NCBI GenBank assembly: GCA_014529385.2
Contig: CM043966.1
Location: forward strand, 100,156,087 to 100,220,086
DNA: 64,000 nt
Direction of reading: 5' to 3'
Origin: Adiantum capillus-veneris
Lineage: Eukaryota; Streptophyta; Polypodiopsida; Polypodiales; Pteridaceae
Below, piece by piece: positions 31,853-43,200 of the stretch (position 1 is the stretch's first letter; each line of letters starts with the position of its first letter). Both the position numbers and the translations under genes were made by a program. The notes under the pieces are model-generated. The model was given only the letters and a program-made list of their open reading frames with translations. It was not told where the DNA came from and ran no database searches.

Positions 31853-34800
31853 ATGGCTCCACGAAGACGGCGGGCTAAACGCTCTCCATTACCACCAAAG
31901 CAGAGAAGACCATCGTATTCTTCTCCTCACCACAATTCAAAGAGGGATGATAAAAATCAAGAGAAGAAAAAGGCGAGAAAGAGGACACCCTCTTCTCCAT
32001 CTTCTTCATCCTCTTCCTCTTATGAAAACTATGGTGAAGATGACAAAGATCAAGACAAGAAAAAGGCGAGAAAGAGGTCACCCTCTTCTCCACCTTCTGA
32101 AGAAAGTGATGGTGCAACTTTTGAACCATCAAAAAGAAGAGGCCATAGGAAATCCTATGCCGCATGGAAGAGGTCGTCCAAGTTGAAGAAATTGAAAGAG
32201 GGAGGGAAGAGCATCTCTTTCCTTACCTATGATGTCCTACCCACAGACAGTGCCTTCAAGGGGCAAAAAGCTTCAGTCACTCCCTTAATTGGGAAATTGA
32301 GGCTTTATGTCCAAGGCTATGTGGACAAAGAGGACTTCTTTATCTCTCCTCTCAAGCATGGGGATGTAATCCTAGGGGCACCATGGTTTGACCGCCTGGC
32401 TGCCAATGTTAAATTTCTTGAAAGGAGAATCTCCTTTAAGTTCAGGGAAAAAGACATGTATATAGAGGCTAAGGAGATGGGTAACACCATCCCCATTGTA
32501 CAAACACCAGCCTTCAACAAGTCAATAAAGAGCTCTATTTCCGTGTACATGATTTTTGTTAAAGATTCTCAAAATGAACCTAATGCTTTAGCAAAAGAAA
32601 ATAAAAGCAACCAAAAGGAATTAGAGTTATCCAATTTTCTCAAGGGGTTTCAAGATGTTTTTATCGACAACATCCCTTGTGAACTACCTCCTAAACGAGG
32701 TAATGATGACCATGCAATTGAACTTCTTCCAGGAAGTTCACCGCCTAATAAACCTCCTTATAGAGTTTCTCAAGCTCAACAAGAGGAGATTATGCGGCAA
32801 GTGCATGAGTTAGTTGAGAAGGGCATGGTTAGGCCTAGCTCATCTCCATTTTGCTCACCTGTGCTATTAGTGCAAAAGAAAGACGACACATATCGTATGT
32901 GTGTCGACTATAGAGCACTAAATAGGATCACTATCAAGAATAGGTTTCCCGTTCCACGGGTAGAAGACGTATTTGATAAGCTACAAGGATCGACCTACTT
33001 CAGTAGGATTGACGTAAAAAGTGGCTATCATCAAATAAGGATAGTTGATCAAGAAATTGTAAAGACCGCATTTCGTACTACATTTGGTCTTTACGAATAC
33101 ATTGTCATGCCTTTTGGCTTGACCAATGCACCAGCCACATTCAACCGCTTGATGGAGAAGCTGTTCAGGCCTCATCGAACCTTCACTGGAGTGTTCTTTG
33201 ATGATATTATCATCTACTCTAATTCATTGGAGGAACACAAGCAACACCTCCAGGTAATATTTCAAGTTTTAAGAGAGAATAAACTTTATGTTAATCGAAA
33301 GAAAAGTGAATTTTTCTTGCAAGAGATTCAGTATTTAGGTCACATTATGTCTCAAGATGGCATCCAAATGGATCCATCCAAGTTAGAGGTAATAAAAGGA
33401 TGGCCTAAACAAAGGAATCTTCATGAACTAAGAAGCTTCATAGGTATGTGTGCATACTATAGATGCTTCATAGAAAAGTTCTCACAAATTGCAGGACCAT
33501 TACATGACCTAACAAAGAAAAGCGTTAGGTATACATAGTCTGCTAAGGAGAACAATGCTTTCGAAAAGCTTATCTCTCAACCTGTGCTTACACTACCGGA
33601 TCTCTCAAAACCATTTGAGGTCCAATGCGATGCTTGTGGTGATTGCCTTGGAGCTATTTTGCTCCAAGAAGGGCACGCCATAGGCTATGAGAGCCGAAGG
33701 CTCGACCCTATTGAGCAAGCTCTAGGCATATACGAAAAGGAACTCCTTGCAGTTCTACATGCCTTAGACTCATGGAAGCACTATTTATTGGGGACTCCTT
33801 TCATTCTACGAACGGATCACCAAAGTCTTAAGTACTTCATGACACAAACCAAGCTCTCCGACAAACAAATGAGGTGGGCAAATTTCCTTTCGCAATTTCA
33901 TTTTCATATTGCTCACATTGCTGGCAAGCATAATCAAGTAGCCGATGCACTCTCAAGACGACCGAGAGTGAATGCGGTTTCCATAGCAACTCACAATGAT
34001 CTATCTTCAATGATAGATGAGTATGCTATTGATCCCGATTTTAGAGATGTGATTTCAGCCCTTGCATTAGGGAAGAAAGAAGAACCATTTACTTTACAAG
34101 ATAGTTATCTTCTCTATGGCAATAGACTATGCGTTACTAACTCACTACGTGAGAAAGTAATGTATGAATCTCATGCTCCCGCGTATGCGGGGCATCAAGG
34201 GATTCAGTCTACCTTAAAGGGAATTGAAACATATTTCTATTGGCCTACCATGAAAGTGAACATACAAGAGTATGTTTCCAAATGTGTGGTATATCAAAAG
34301 ACAAAATTTGATAGAGGGAAGTAACCTGGATTGCTTCAACCCTTGCCAATCCCTAATTCACCATGGGAGAGCATATCCATGGATTTTATCTTTGGATTGC
34401 CTAAGTCTATCCATGGGAATACGGGAATATGGACGATAGTAGACAGGTTCAGTAAACAAGCTCATTTTATACCTGTCAAAAAGACTATCAAAGCCCATCA
34501 AATGGCAACCCTCTTCATTTCACAAATTTTCAAATACCATGGCTTGCCAATATCCATAGTGTCGGATAGAGATCCTAGAATGACCAGTAATTTCTGGAAG
34601 GGTCTCTTTGAGAATTTAGGAACAAGGCTAAACTTCTCTTCGGCCTATCATCCACAAACTGATGGCCAAAGTGAAATAGCTAACCTAACCATTCTCGATC
34701 TACTAAAAGCCTATGTAACGGAAGTAGATCAAAGATCCCAATGGGAGAAGTACTTACCCTTAGTAGAGTATGCTTACAATAACACTGTACATACTTCCAC

Positions 34801-35461
34801 AGGAAAAGAACCTTTCGAGGTAATTGAGGGAAGATAAAAAAGTCCCTTGCTACTTAAGGTACATGGGAAGATCTTCGCTGCAGATGAATATAGCCGAGAC
34901 CTACAAGAATCTTTCCAAAAGATTAAGGATGCTATCTCTATCTCACAGCAAAGGCAAAAGGCTGCTGCTGACAAGCACAGAAGAGCCCAAGCCTTTAAAG
35001 AAAACGATTGGGTCTTGTTAAAGTTTCCCAAGGCTCGATTAAGGCACACGACGGGCAAGAATCCTACGGGCCACCAAAAGTACTATGCTAAACTAGCAAA
35101 AAGGTACTATGGTCCCTTCCAGATTCTTAGGCCAATCAATGAGATGGCCTATCAACTTAGGTTGCCCAATCATTGGCTCATACACAATGCTTTTCATGTG
35201 AGCCTATTAAAGCCTTGCAAAGGAGAGCCACCTCAAGAACCAACTATTGAAGACCCACCGGAGATCGAGGACCAAGAAGAGGTGTTGCAGCCCGAGTCCA
35301 TTCTCCGACATGAAGACAAGGTACTAAGAGGCGGTAAGACTATCCGACGATATCTTATTAAGTTTAAGAATTATCCTTTTGAAGATGCTAGATGGATGCA
35401 AGGCATACAATTAAAGGATAACCTAAACCTTGTCAATGCTTACAATGCTTCCCAAGAGTAA
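31853..35461 (+). pseudogene. Gypsy-3 Pol polyprotein with chromodomain, three stops
   Basis: One frame runs through Ser/Arg/Lys repeats, the C-terminal half of protease (HGDVILGAPWFDRLAAN, no DTG loop), RT ([36 protein letters not shown], catalytic FFDD at about 33194), RNase H (CDACGDCLGAIL, TDHQSLKYFM, ADALSRRP), integrase (zinc finger with the last Cys replaced by Tyr in CVVYQKTK; D at about 34379, SDRDPRM, YHPQTDGQSE), an SH3-like region (YYGPFQILRPI) and a chromodomain-like end (IRRYLIKFKNYPFEDARW, about 35340-35400). Stops at 33536 (TAG), 34322 (TAA) and 34835 (TAA) each fit one C-to-T or G-to-A change. The chromodomain would direct insertion to marked chromatin. Confidence 0.93.
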
Positions 35462-35817
35462 GCAAATGTACAAAATGTTAAAAATGAACAAAATTTTTGT
35501 CTTATAAGACTCTCTTTTTCTTTATTTGTGCACAAAAATGAAGTAGTATGCATGCTTAGATCAAGTTTGCGGAGACGACGTCTCCCAAACACCAAGTAGA
35601 GCTTGTCACTCTACTATGGAAGATTGATAGGACTAATGTGCAGACATGCTTGCGGCAGCCTCAGGCTCTCAAGCGCCAAATGGACTAGTCATCCATTATG
35701 GAATGATGTCGTAGGGTAACATAGGGATCCTCTACCTGCTAAGAAAAGGACTCATGAACATGCTTTATCTTCTCTACACCATAGTCGAGGACGACTATGA
35801 TTTCAAGAGAGAGGTAA
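35462..35817 (+). other. Gypsy-3 3' untranslated region and polypurine tract
   Basis: Non-coding. The last bases before the 3' LTR, CAAGAGAGAGG (35804-35814), form the purine tract. Confidence 0.7.
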
Positions 35818-37406
35818 TGTCATAATAATCAATATCTAATTCTCCTAAATGATTTTCTCATATTAAACTGATCATTTAATGTGGGGAAGGCCAGGGGAGA
35901 AAAAGCTAGAATATTGGTTAAGCTAGCAGACCGGCCACAGTAGGGATCCAAAGGAGGGAAAATAGGGATCCAAAGGGGGGGGCATCTGCAAAAGAGCCAT
36001 GTGCAACAATGGGCTAAAAAGACCCTAAGGTTCAGCCGATTAAGACTTCCAAAATGCTAAGGTTCCAAAATTCAAAGGTTGTGTCCAAAGGTCAACCCTA
36101 GGGAAAATTGGATGCTTTGTGTGTGCTCTAAAAGTCTTTGCACATCCCTACATGGGAGGGGGCGAGCCCTAAAGGTAGGGGATGAGAGAGAAATCCACAC
36201 ACACACACACAGGCTCCCTTTACACAAAGGGAATGAGAGACACATGTCAGCTCCCTAGGCCAGATGCCCACAATGTGTGCCCAATTCCTATTGGAAGACC
36301 CTTGAAGTGGACCAATGAGAATTAAGCTAGAGTAAATGTAGTTTAATTAATTTAAAAACATTTAATAAAAGAAACCAATGAGAATTAAGTCTCCTAGAAG
36401 ACTATTGGGTAGTCTCCCAAAGGGTCCAATGAGCATTCAGAAGCCCCATGGCTTGCCTGATTTCTATTGGCCAGGAGGCAAAGGGGTCCAATGAGAGTTT
36501 AGTTTAATTATTTAATTACCTAAAGCTCTCACAAAAGGGGAAAGGGGGACACATGTCAGAAGGCTATCACTTATGCTGATTAATACCCATTGGCTTGACT
36601 TGGGGAGGTCCAATGAGGCAAAAGCCAGACCAAATTAGCAACAAGGGCTCGCCCAAGAGAGAGAGGGGGCTGATTTTTGCTTGGCATTGACACACACACA
36701 CTCACACTTGACCATGTGTGAAGGAAGAATACTCTATCTCCTCCCAAGCTTTAATGGAGAGCTCATCACCTACTCCAAGCTTGTGAGATAGAAGCCTACA
36801 TCAACACTCTCTTGGCATGTGGATGCAAATCCAACCAAGAGCCAAGCTTCAATGCATTCTCATCTCCTCTACCAAGCTAATTACTAAGCTAAGCTATGCT
36901 AATATGAGTGATTATGTGAGGAGATGTACATCTTTCTCGTAAGATACTCCTTCTTCCTCTCAATCTACTCTCATACCCTGCTAGCTCTCACCATCTTCGA
37001 AGGTGTGTGAGGTCTTGGGTCTGAGAACGGGGATAATTCAAGTTGTGTTTGATTAAGTGTTTTGCTTGGTGCATGAAGCTTCCATCTTCATTGCACTAGC
37101 TAGTCTTGAAGGAACACAAAGAATTGTATTGTACAATGTCTCTCTTGATGGGAAAAACCATAATACAAAGCCTTTTGGAGGGGGGACCGGCTCCATGCAA
37201 ATCCGGTCCTCAACTGTTGTCAATAGCTTAATTTCTCTCTCTTTTGAAATTATTGTCGATGCTATCTAACTAGGTGTTATGCTTTTTGTTGCTCTCTCCA
37301 CCCAAGCACTCTTGTAATTCTCATTAGGAATCTATTCTAATGAAATGCCCACTATGTTCATGCTAATTTCCGCTACACATAAGTTATTAGGCCATTAAAT
37401 GTTACA
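35818..37406 (+). repeat. Gypsy-3 3' LTR
   Basis: 1,589 bp, matching 29447-31055 with about 16 substitutions seen by eye and shorter CA runs. It is followed by the TTGAC target duplicate at 37407-37411. Confidence 0.93.
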
Positions 37407-37411
37407 TTGAC

Positions 37412-37977
37412 TATAAGACTTAATACTTGATCGAGAGAACTTGATACAAGACTTGTTACTTGATTAAGAAAACTTGATACAAGGCTTGAATTACAAGACT
37501 AGGATATAAGGCAAGACTTGGTCTTACAAGAACAAGACTTGATAACAAGACAAGAATTGGAAGAGGACGTACCTCGCATGAGCCTCACAATTGGTGTTGG
37601 AAAGACTCAGGGGCTTGTAGCCCAAAACCTCTATCTATACTAAAGCTTATGGAGCTTAAGAAGCTTCTTGGTGCTTCCTCATGCTTAAGAAGGTTAAAAA
37701 GCTTTTAGGTTCTTTCTCAGGTTTAAGGAGGTTAAGAACCTTCTAGGTTTTTGCTCAAGCTTAAGGAGGTTAAGAATCTTTTAAGTTTTTCCTCAAGCTT
37801 CTAAATCTTCTAGAATCTAGTAGATGCTTGTAGAATCTTTTAAAACCTTCTAGAAATTTCTTCAATCTTTCAGAATCTTAAACAACTTTTTTCCGTAATC
37901 TTCTAGGAATTTCTAGAATCTCCTTAGTGCTTTCTTGTAGAAAACTCACGAAGACTGACTCTCAAGCATCCGCGACA
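37412..37977 (-). repeat. Gypsy-4 3' LTR, part, with heat-shock-element-like cluster
   Basis: This is the U3 side of the LTR on the minus strand. Repeated TTCTAGAA-type motifs fill 37650-37920. No coding sequence is seen. It is rich in imperfect repeats of CTTAAGGAGGTTAAGAA, about 60 bp apart, at 37690-37790. Confidence 0.65.
37848..37918. promoter_or_regulatory. Heat-shock-element-like motifs
   Basis: 37848-37860 reads TTCTAGAAATTTC, three alternating nGAAn units at perfect spacing. 37901-37918 reads TTCTAGGAATTTCTAGAA, four units with one mismatch. Single inverted pairs occur at 37808-37815 and 37660-37667. Three correctly spaced units are enough to bind heat-shock factor in plants. The motif is symmetric, so strand is not assigned. 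Confidence 0.5.
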
Positions 37978-38189
37978 TTACCCCCTCCTCTAGCGATGAG
38001 TTCCATGAGGACCGGTTTTGCTTCTTGGCATGGGAACAAGACTTAATGAATGTTGTCGTGAACTTTGAACCAATGACATGGCTCCAACACTAAAACATGA
38101 AAACTAAATGAATCTGCATAGACTGTGGGAACTGGAGATGATAATTGATTGGATCCACTTGGCCAATCATCTTGAAATGGTCCAAATCT

Positions 38190-38600
38190 TTAATAATCCA
38201 ACTTTTGAAAAGGGTGAAATAAACATAGGGCATGGCAAAGAAGCCACACTCGATCCCCAATTTTGTATGGTAGATATTGCATTTGTTGTTTGTTTGGACT
38301 GCCTTTATACCTCTGTTGAGCTCTTTTGATATTCATTGTAAATTCTTTATGAATGCTTTCTAAGTTTATGGCTATCAACCAAATTCTTCACTTGATGATT
38401 CATGTGGACATCCATCGTTGGGTCTTGACCATAATAGGCAAACAATGGGGTTTGTTGAGTGGAAGCATGAATAGTGTTGTTGTAGGCAACAAAGTTGCTC
38501 CTAAAATATCTACAAAAGAGGACTTTGGGAATAGAATCTGGAAGGTGAGTTCCAGAGGCGAGAGCCCTGGCTTCAAGGATTTCGAGTAAGAAACAAAGGT
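38190..38600 (-). pseudogene. Gypsy-4 integrase C-terminal segment
   Basis: One minus-strand frame gives FVAYNNTIHASTQQTPLFA followed by YGQDP, the end of the integrase core. A second frame gives KEFTMNIKRAQQRYKGS and then YKIGDRVWL, the GPY/F-type C-terminal domain. A stop and a frame change lie between them. The order, and the purine tract and LTR just downstream, fit the 3' end of a gypsy pol. It is not functional. Confidence 0.75.
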
Positions 38601-38700
38601 TCTTAGGAATAGGGTTTTGCCTTGAGAATGGAAGCTGAGGCTTCCTAGTACCATCAAGTATGTTCTCTAGAACAAACGTGACAATATGTTCGGTTCAAGC

Positions 38701-38779
38701 GCTTGTATAAAGACTTCTCCCCAATAATAAAGATACTCTTACGAGAGGGAACAAACCCATCTTTTAGTCTCGAGTATTG

Positions 38780-38832
<53 letters not shown>

Positions 38833-40289
38833 ATTGGCTTCAATATTAAGTGATAAATTCTATTTATCAGAGTATAACTGCTCTAGTAATTCAACAAAGA
38901 AAGAATTAATTAGTTTGAACATGAATTCAAGGCATTTGCATACCTTTGTGTGCTTCCATGACCTTAATCATGATTTATTCAAGCTATAATGACTTGGAAT
39001 GGTATGAGATCTTCCCCGCCCAATACACTTTGGTAGTGAGCCTTCTGAGTTTCCGTCATTGTTGTAAGGACTTCCATGTTTGTGCGTCTTTGAACTTTAA
39101 GATGGGGCTTCTAATCAAGTGCTTAACCAGCTTCTAAGCATCGATGCGTGGTTTACCCTCTTAGTCATAGTTTCAATCAATCCTCTTTGGGAAAGGGTTT
39201 AGGGTTCCCAATTTGTAGTTATGCCTTCAACCTCTCTGTATTTCCTCCTTTCACAACATGTCTTGATTTTTGAGATCCATTATGCTTGCTTGTGATTCTG
39301 CATCACTCTACATCCTCCACCCTCAGATCTCACCATCCTCCACCCGGATCTCACCACCTATAGATCTCTTGGCCCCAGTCAATGGTCACTACCATTACTC
39401 TATATTGAATGAGCTCACATTCTCTGCTCACCATATCACATACACTGATACAAGACTTCAGTAACAGTAATTTTCTGCTTTCCGCTTCAACCTCCCAACT
39501 ACAAAAGGCATGCAGGCAGCTCATCGAAGCAACGAAATTTTGAATCACCATGAGAAAAGGGAGTGACAGACAAGATAAGCCTCTTAAGCTCTTTAGTAGT
39601 AATAGAAGAAGAAGATAATCAATGGAAAACCCCACGACAATGATGTCCCTGTTCCTATAGTGGTTCTGGTGATGCAGGCCAATTGATCAACCCTTGATGA
39701 TTCACTCTCCACGCCCCAGCCTATTATAATCAGTGCAACCTATGTTCACAAGAACCCCTGATATGTATGTATGAAAAGTCTAGAGCCTCCTCTCATTTGA
39801 TGTTTTCCACCTGCCCCTTGCTCGCAAAATGTCTCGAAAAATGTCACAAAGCTTCAGCTTGTGAAAAATCCAGGATTATATCAAAGGTGACTCTTGCATT
39901 AGATCAAAGCTATCTATCACTTTTTGGACATTAGATATATTACAGATTTCATGACTGATGTATTTATGAAGCAAAAGGTTAAGTATATATGGAAGTATGC
40001 ATCAGAGTTTCTCAGACACTGTCTAAGCTTAAGGTAGTCATGAATCCTTAATGACTAAGCCACTGCATGCTGCAATCCTAGTCATCATCTCTGATCTATT
40101 GTTGATTGCAGAGGCTGCTTTCCGGATACGCAGCTGTGGCCGCTTCCAAACTAACATCCACATTGACCAAGTTTAATAAACTCTCTGCCTCCTTGGCAAC
40201 TTTCTTCTTGTTCTTGTTTTTCTTCTTGCCACTTGCCCCATTTTGCTTTACGAAACACAAAAACATCATGTATCCCCGGCCAACATGGG
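38701..40289. other. No recognised gene; (CT)n(CA)n microsatellite
   Basis: A compound CT then CA microsatellite lies at 38782-38832. The remainder has only short frames without recognisable motifs. The right part may contain the 3' flank of the minus-strand gene that follows. Confidence 0.5.
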
Positions 40290-43200
40290 ATATTCATCTG
40301 CTTCTCCAGCCTCCACATTCCTCTCCGCCTGGGAGTTTATTGCATCCACGCTTCCATGTCGAATGTGCATCCATCATCTTTCTCTCCGACAAAAAAAACA
40401 GTGTCTCCACGAAATGCATTCAAGCATGCCTCTGCCGAGCATGATGACCTCGTGCATTTGCCGAGCTAAACTGGTGAAGTGGATCATCTTTTCTGGGCCA
40501 ACAAAAGAGGAGTGCACGGCCATGTGCACCTCCCTGCTTGATAAATTCCTCCCCATCCATGTGGACAGTGTCAGGAAAATAAAGAGACAAGGAGTGTTTT
40601 TCTGTGAAATTGTCAACCGCTACCACGTTGGCTCCGAGTTTCTTCAGCAGACCTGCCCAATATCCGCGGCCACTCCCAATCTCTGCAATCTTGCCATTTG
40701 ACATAGCCACCATATATTCAAGAATTGGCCGTGTAGGAATGGCCCATGAAAATACACCATTTGCTAGGGCTTTCAACTGATGACCTTTGTTTGAAGCTTG
40801 TAAGCAACATACCATGCCACAGGTGATCAAAAAGAGGGTTGAAGCTGCTTCCTTCATAAATTTGGAGATCACTGAGCATTTGCAAGACCTTGCAAGGGAT
40901 CCAATATGGTGAAGGATCAGGTCCATGGCCTCTGAATTCCACCATTGCAGCCTCATGCAAAGCTCGCCTACGTTCAGTTCCCAGACTTTTCTTGAACTTT
41001 TCTTCCATTGTTTTCATCATTGGTTTAAGAAAGCTTGTAAAAGGCCCAGCTGCAATGGCTTTTTCACCATGGGAAGTTTTAGCAGACTGATTCTTTTCTA
41101 GAACAGCAGCTTCTACACTTGGAGCCTCCACAGAGACACAGATGTTCGTGGTGCTAGGAAGATGTTTAGGTTCGTCTTGAGATGATGAACATGTAAGACG
41201 TGGCATCATAAGGTTACATTCCCTTCTATCTGCACCTAACAATGTGAATGTCTTGTCAGGAAGAATCATTGCATGTCTATGTTCATCAAGGACACCATTA
41301 GATAGCCAATAAAGAACATTACCTCCTACATCTGCAATACCTTCTACCTTTATTATCTTCACCTCTTGAGTATGAACAGATATTCTTTTGTTGTTTTCTT
41401 CCATACAGCCAGCTGCTTCTACAGGAGGAGCATCTGCAAAGAAACAAATATTTATAGTGCTCAGGCCTTTAGGTCAGTATGAAGCTGGAAAACATGCGAG
41501 TCTTTAGGTCACACTTCTTTCTACCTGCTAGAACTGATGACATGTCTGGGAGTATCATTGCATGTCCATTATTGTCAATAGCACTCTCGATATCCTAGCC
41601 AAGGTCACCATTATCACATACAGTGCCTTCTACCTTAGCTGACGTCTTCCATGCCTCTTGAGCGTGAGGGCATATTAGTACATCTTTGAGTTCCACATCT
41701 TTGCCTGACATGGTTGTTGTGGCAGCCTCTCCAAGAGATCTTTCTAGCTCCAAAGTTTTCACCATTCCCGTCAAAAAAGCTATTTTACGATTAATGAAGA
41801 AACACCTACAGCAATGGCTACACTATGTTGATTATAATTTGCAGTCAGTCTTTTCCTATCTGCATGTTGGGAAATTAAATGCGAGAGCCTTGGAGGAGCC
41901 TGTGATGAGAGAAGACATCATTCAGGGATGAAGCTAAATTCTACAAGAGAGGCATCTGCAAATAGATTGAGACTCGATAAATTATGAATACCTTTGGCTT
42001 GATATTTTAGAGTGGATGGATCTGTAAGACAATCATATGCACTCATCTGCATCCTGCATTCTGTCAGTTCATCAAAAGGAAGAACCAGGTCAAGTTTGTT
42101 CTCTGCAGCTCCCAGCTTAATGGCACTGTCAAGGCCTTGGAAACCAGAAAACTCTCGAACAACCTAAAACAGTAGTTGTTCTCTTTGACAGCAAAGATTT
42201 GAAGGAATCAAGACCCTTTGCAGCTTCTGTGACCTTCTTGTCTTCCCTTCTCAAAGCAGCGTTTGCTGCCTTGGTATCTTCTGAAACCATCATATCTGCC
42301 TTCGGCACTGCAAGGGGTGTCAAGGTCCCAAGTCAAACAGTTGTTTCATGCACCAGTAACAAAGAAGGGAAGACACATAAATAGAGATTAAGCAGGTATG
42401 TACTAGCAGCTTGAATGCCTAGACCTTCAACGTTAACTCAAGGAAACCATTAGATAGCGAATAAAGAAATTACCTCCTACATCTGCAATACCCTCTACCT
42501 TTGTTGTTGTTATCATCGCCTCTTGAGTATGAGCAGATATTCTTTTGTTGTTTTCTTCCATACAACCAGCTGCTTCTACAGAAGGAGCATCTGCAAAGAA
42601 ACAAATTTTATAGTGCTCAGGCCTTTAGGTCAGTATGCAGCTGGAAGACATGGAGTCTTCAGGTCACATTCCTACCTGCTAGAACTGATGACATGTCTGG
42701 GAGTGTCATTGCATGTCCATTATTGTCATTAGCGCTATCTATATCCAAGCCAAGAGCACCATTATCACATGCAGTGCCCTCTACCTTAGCTGATGTCTTC
42801 CATGCCTCTTGAGAGTGAGGACATATTAATACATCTTTGAGTTCCACATCTTTTTCTAACATGGTCGTTGTGGCAGCCTCTCCGAGGGGTCTTTCTAGCT
42901 CCAAAGTTACCACCATCCCTGTCAAAAAACCTATTTTATGATTAATGAAGAAACAGCTACACCAATGGCTGCACTATGTTGATTATAATTTTGCAGTCAG
43001 CCTTTTCCTATCTGCGTGTAGAGAAATTAAACATGAAGAGCCCTGGAAGTACAAGACGGGCATCTGCAAATAGAGTTGAGACACGACAAAACACGAATAC
43101 CTTTGGCTTGATCTTTTAGAGTGGATGGGTCTGTAAGATAATCATATGCACTCATCTGCATCCTGCATTCTCTCAGTTCATCAAAAGAAACTTTATGTGG

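Larger units (their letters stand above)
29447..37406 (+). mobile_element. Young chromovirus-type Ty3/gypsy element (Gypsy-3)
   Basis: The element is 7,960 bp long with LTRs of 1,609 and 1,589 bp that differ by roughly 1% plus a microsatellite length change. A perfect 5 bp target duplication, TTGAC, flanks it. A primer-binding site follows the 5' LTR and a purine tract precedes the 3' LTR. The interior encodes a short Gag-like N-terminus, part of protease, RT, RNase H, integrase and a chromodomain-like end. It lacks the capsid and zinc-knuckle part of Gag and the catalytic part of protease, and has three stops. Despite its youth it must therefore have moved with proteins from elsewhere, or been damaged immediately. 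It sits in the LTR of an older minus-strand gypsy. Confidence 0.93.
37407..38700 (-). mobile_element. Minus-strand Ty3/gypsy remnant (Gypsy-4), 3' part
   Basis: On the minus strand this reads integrase C-terminus, purine tract (AGAGGAGGGGGTAA, 37978-37992) and then an LTR starting TGTCGCGGATGC at 37977. The LTR runs leftwards until it is split at 37411 by Gypsy-3; its remainder should lie left of 29447. Upstream coding domains are absent, so the element is truncated near 38700, close to a microsatellite at 38782. Confidence 0.75.

Noticed and set aside
33536-34837. Stops in Gypsy-3 pol as programmed read-through or RNA-edited sites
   Set aside because: Three different stops at unrelated positions fit simple transition mutations. 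Stop-removing RNA editing is known from plant organelles, not nuclear retroelements.
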